Below are positions 61,646-64,000 of a DNA stretch of 64,000 nucleotides, one piece after another. The position numbers and the translations under genes are program-made. Below the pieces are notes generated by a model. It did no database searches, had not been told where the DNA came from, and saw only the letters and a program-made list of their open reading frames with translations. Origin of the DNA: Eikenella corrodens (GTDB lineage: Bacteria > Pseudomonadota > Gammaproteobacteria > Burkholderiales > Neisseriaceae); assembly GCF_003990355.1 (NCBI RefSeq), contig NZ_CP034670.1, positions 1,922,001 to 1,986,000 of the forward strand, written 5' to 3'. How positions within the stretch are numbered: the first letter of the stretch is position 1; the number at the start of each line of letters is the position of its first letter.

Positions 61646-64000
61646 ATGAAACGTATGTTATTTAACGCCACCCAGGCCGAAGAGCTGCGCGTGGCGATTG
61701 TCGACGGGCAAAACCTGCTCGATCTCGACATTGAAACGCTGGGCAAAGAACAGCGCAAAGGCAATATCTACAAAGGCATCATCACCCGCATCGAGCCCTC
61801 GCTCGAGGCCTGCTTCGTGGATTACGGCACCGACCGCCACGGCTTCCTCCCCTTCAAAGAAGTTTCCCGCGCCTACTTCCAAGACTACGACGGCGGCCGC
61901 GCCCGCATCCAAGACGTATTGCAAGAAGGCATGCAGGTCATCGTGCAGGTGGAAAAAGACGAACGCGGTAACAAAGGTGCCGCGCTCACTACCTTCATCA
62001 GCCTGGCCGGCCGCTATCTCGTGCTCATGCCGAACAATCCGCGCGGTGGAGGCATTTCCCGCCGTATCGAAGGCGAAGAGCGCCAAGAGCTCAAAGCCGC
62101 CATGAGCGAGCTTGATGTGCCGCCCGGCATGAGTCTGATCGCCCGCACCGCCGGCATCGGCCGCAGCGTGGAAGAGTTGCAATGGGATTTCAACTACCTA
62201 TTGCAACTGTGGCGCGCCATCGAAGAAGCCGGCAACGCCCATCAAGACCCTTATCTCCTCTTCATGGAGAGCTCCCTGCTCATCCGCGCCATCCGCGACC
62301 ACTACCGTTCCGACATCGGCGAAATCCTCATCGACAACCGCGAAGTGTTCGACCAAGTGCAGGAATTCATGAGCTATGTGATGCCGCACAACGTGGGCAA
62401 GCTCAAATACTACGACGACCACATCCCGCTCTTCTCCCGCTTCCAAATCGAGCACCAAATCGAAAGCGCCTTCTCGCGCTCCGTGAGCCTGCCTTCCGGC
62501 GGCGCCATCGTGATCGACCACACCGAAGCCCTGGTTTCCGTAGACGTGAACTCCGCCCGCTCCACCCGCGGCGCCGACATCGAAGAAACCGCCTTCCAAA
62601 CCAATATGGAAGCCGCCGAAGAAGTGGCCCGCCAAATGCGCCTGCGCGACTTGGGCGGCCTGATCGTGATCGACTTCATCGACATGGAAAACCCCAAGCA
62701 CCAGCGCGATGTGGAAAACACCCTGCGCGACGCGCTGCGGAAAGACCGCGCCCGCGTGCAGATGGGCAAACTTTCCCGCTTCGGCCTGCTTGAGCTTTCC
62801 CGCCAACGCCTGCGCCCCTCCCTGGGCGAAAGCAGCCACGTGGCCTGCCCACGCTGCGCCGGCACCGGCGTGATTCGCGGCATCGAATCCACCGCCCTGC
62901 ACGTGTTGCGCATCATCCAAGAAGAAGCGATGAAGGACAACACCGAAGAAGTGCACGCCCAAGTGCCGGTGGACGTGGCCACCTTCCTGCTCAACGAAAA
63001 ACGCGCCGAGCTGTTCGGCCTGGAAGAGCGGTTGGACGTATCCATCCTGATGATTCCCAACACCCATCTGGAAAACCCGCACTACAACATCACCCGCGTG
63101 CGCCCCGACGACGTGGACGACGACGCCGAGCCCAGCTACAAACAAGTCGAAATCCCCGAAGAAGACGACAGCCAAACCTTGGAAATCGGCCGCCAAGCCA
63201 AGCCGGTGAAACCCGAGCCCGCGGTAAAAGGCATCAAACACAGCAGCCCCGCCCCCGTGGTGCAACAGCCTGCCGAACCCGGCCTGCTGGCCGGTATCGG
63301 CGCCTGGTTTGCCAAATTGTTCGGCGGCGGCGAAACCAAACCTGCCGAAGCCCCCGCAGCCAACAATGGGCGTAATGGCGGCAATCGCGGCAAAGCCCCG
63401 CAAAACCGCAACCGCCGCAACCGCAGCCAGCAGCGCGGCCAAAACCAAAACGGCAACAGCCGCCCGCCGCGCCAGCAAGCTGCCGACGATGCCGAAACCT
63501 TGGGTAACCGCGCCCCGCAACAGCTGGCTGAAAAATCCGCTGCCGAGCAGCAATCCAACCCGCGCCAACGCCGCCGCCAACGCAAAGACAGCGATGTTCA
63601 GGTAGCCTCGGCCGAAAACGACAAGCTGCAGACTGCTCGCCAAGCGGTTGATATTCCCGAACGCTTTGCTGACGAAACCGGCAGCCCTGCGGAAAACCAA
63701 GAGCGTGGCAGCGAACACGGCGATCGCGAGCGCAACAATGAGCGCGGCGAACGCAACGAACGCCGCTCCGGCCGCGACCGCCGCCAAGAAAACGGCCAAC
63801 GCAACGGCAAAGGCCGTGGCCGCCAGCGCAACATCCCCTCTGCGCAGAAAATCATCCAATATCTGGATATTCCGCTGCAAGCCGAGCTGGTGAAATCCGC
63901 TGCCGACGTGGTATTGGGCCTGCACACCGAAGCACCCGCCCCCATGCTGCAGCCTGATGAGACCGACATCGACAAACCGCTGGTCATCACCATCCCCGAA
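61646..64000 (+). CDS. rne: Ribonuclease E, 5' 785 codons (runs off the window)
   Basis: An endoribonuclease that starts mRNA decay and processes rRNA and tRNA. An S1 domain lies at about 38-120 (GNIYKGIITRIEPSLEACFVDYG, RHGFLPFKEV). The catalytic core has Mg-binding Asp residues in ALVSVDVNSARSTRG and GLIVIDFIDM. The Zn-link CPRCAGTG follows SLGESSHVA (~392-410). After about residue 520 it becomes an Arg/Asn/Gln-rich scaffold. A DUS near 63599 encodes VQVASAEND. The frame is intact to the window end; the true C-terminus is not visible. Confidence 0.96.
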   Translation, partial: MKRMLFNATQAEELRVAIVDGQNLLDLDIETLGKEQRKGNIYKGIITRIEPSLEACFVDYGTDRHGFLPFKEVSRAYFQDYDGGRARIQDVLQEGMQVIVQVEKDERGNKGAALTTFISLAGRYLVLMPNNPRGGGISRRIEGEERQELKAAMSELDVPPGMSLIARTAGIGRSVEELQWDFNYLLQLWRAIEEAGNAHQDPYLLFMESSLLIRAIRDHYRSDIGEILIDNREVFDQVQEFMSYVMPHNVGKLKYYDDHIPLFSRFQIEHQIESAFSRSVSLPSGGAIVIDHTEALVSVDVNSARSTRGADIEETAFQTNMEAAEEVARQMRLRDLGGLIVIDFIDMENPKHQRDVENTLRDALRKDRARVQMGKLSRFGLLELSRQRLRPSLGESSHVACPRCAGTGVIRGIESTALHVLRIIQEEAMKDNTEEVHAQVPVDVATFLLNEKRAELFGLEERLDVSILMIPNTHLENPHYNITRVRPDDVDDDAEPSYKQVEIPEEDDSQTLEIGRQAKPVKPEPAVKGIKHSSPAPVVQQPAEPGLLAGIGAWFAKLFGGGETKPAEAPAANNGRNGGNRGKAPQNRNRRNRSQQRGQNQNGNSRPPRQQAADDAETLGNRAPQQLAEKSAAEQQSNPRQRRRQRKDSDVQVASAENDKLQTARQAVDIPERFADETGSPAENQERGSEHGDRERNNERGERNERRSGRDRRQENGQRNGKGRGRQRNIPSAQKIIQYLDIPLQAELVKSAADVVLGLHTEAPAPMLQPDETDIDKPLVITIPE

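Noticed and set aside
61246..61764. 172-codon leftward frame in the rne leader
   Set aside because: It runs over the rne start, a DUS and a Correia remnant, with no family-like sequence.

Overview
The window comes from a Neisseriaceae genome, most likely Eikenella. The main clue is the 12-mer AGGCTACCTGAA, the Eikenella-type DNA uptake sequence (AG-eikDUS), which recurs on both strands throughout, often as inverted pairs just after genes. Gene content agrees: lptD-surA, amgK, pqiABC, quinol-type norB, rluC/rne, carA without carB. Coding sequence is GC-rich and mostly housekeeping. There are also many short dispersed repeats with TATAGTGGATTAA-type ends that match Correia elements of Neisseria, and one IS5-type insertion sequence.

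Layout. 1-6.1 kb: the 3' end of an unknown gene carrying an in-frame 30-bp repeat, a small lipoprotein, ilvB-ilvH, and two membrane proteins. 6.4-17 kb: recG, scpB, an Imm51/HEAT-like orphan, alr, lptD-surA, divergent amgK, yqgE-yqgF. 17-30.6 kb: a secreted protein, TPP riboswitch-cytX, gpmI, a frameshifted mntP, an EnvC-like activator, a large membrane protein, ctp, a META lipoprotein, a duplicated-domain secreted protein, clcA. 30.8-39.5 kb: tRNA-Ser(GCU), norB, a SMI1/KNR4-like protein, ETF-QO, prmB, a LysR regulator and a divergent LysE-type exporter. 40-50.7 kb: pqiABC, nitroreductase, carbonic anhydrase, tsaC, a split ThrE-type exporter, a TerC/CBS protein and the IS element. 51-58 kb: carA behind a candidate attenuator, modABC facing divergent cysTWA. 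58-64 kb: a Gph-like phosphatase, small hypotheticals, rluC and the 5' part of rne.

Genes that work together: ilvB-ilvH form acetolactate synthase. LptD and SurA serve outer-membrane assembly. PqiABC is an MCE lipid-transport system. ModABC and CysTWA import molybdate and sulfate. The most notable unexplained signals are non-coding: a competing-hairpin arrangement before carA, three further small repeat families besides Correia and DUS, and a 30-bp repeat that expands a protein by 10-residue steps. I saw no complete novel multi-gene system; two immunity-like genes stand without visible toxin partners.
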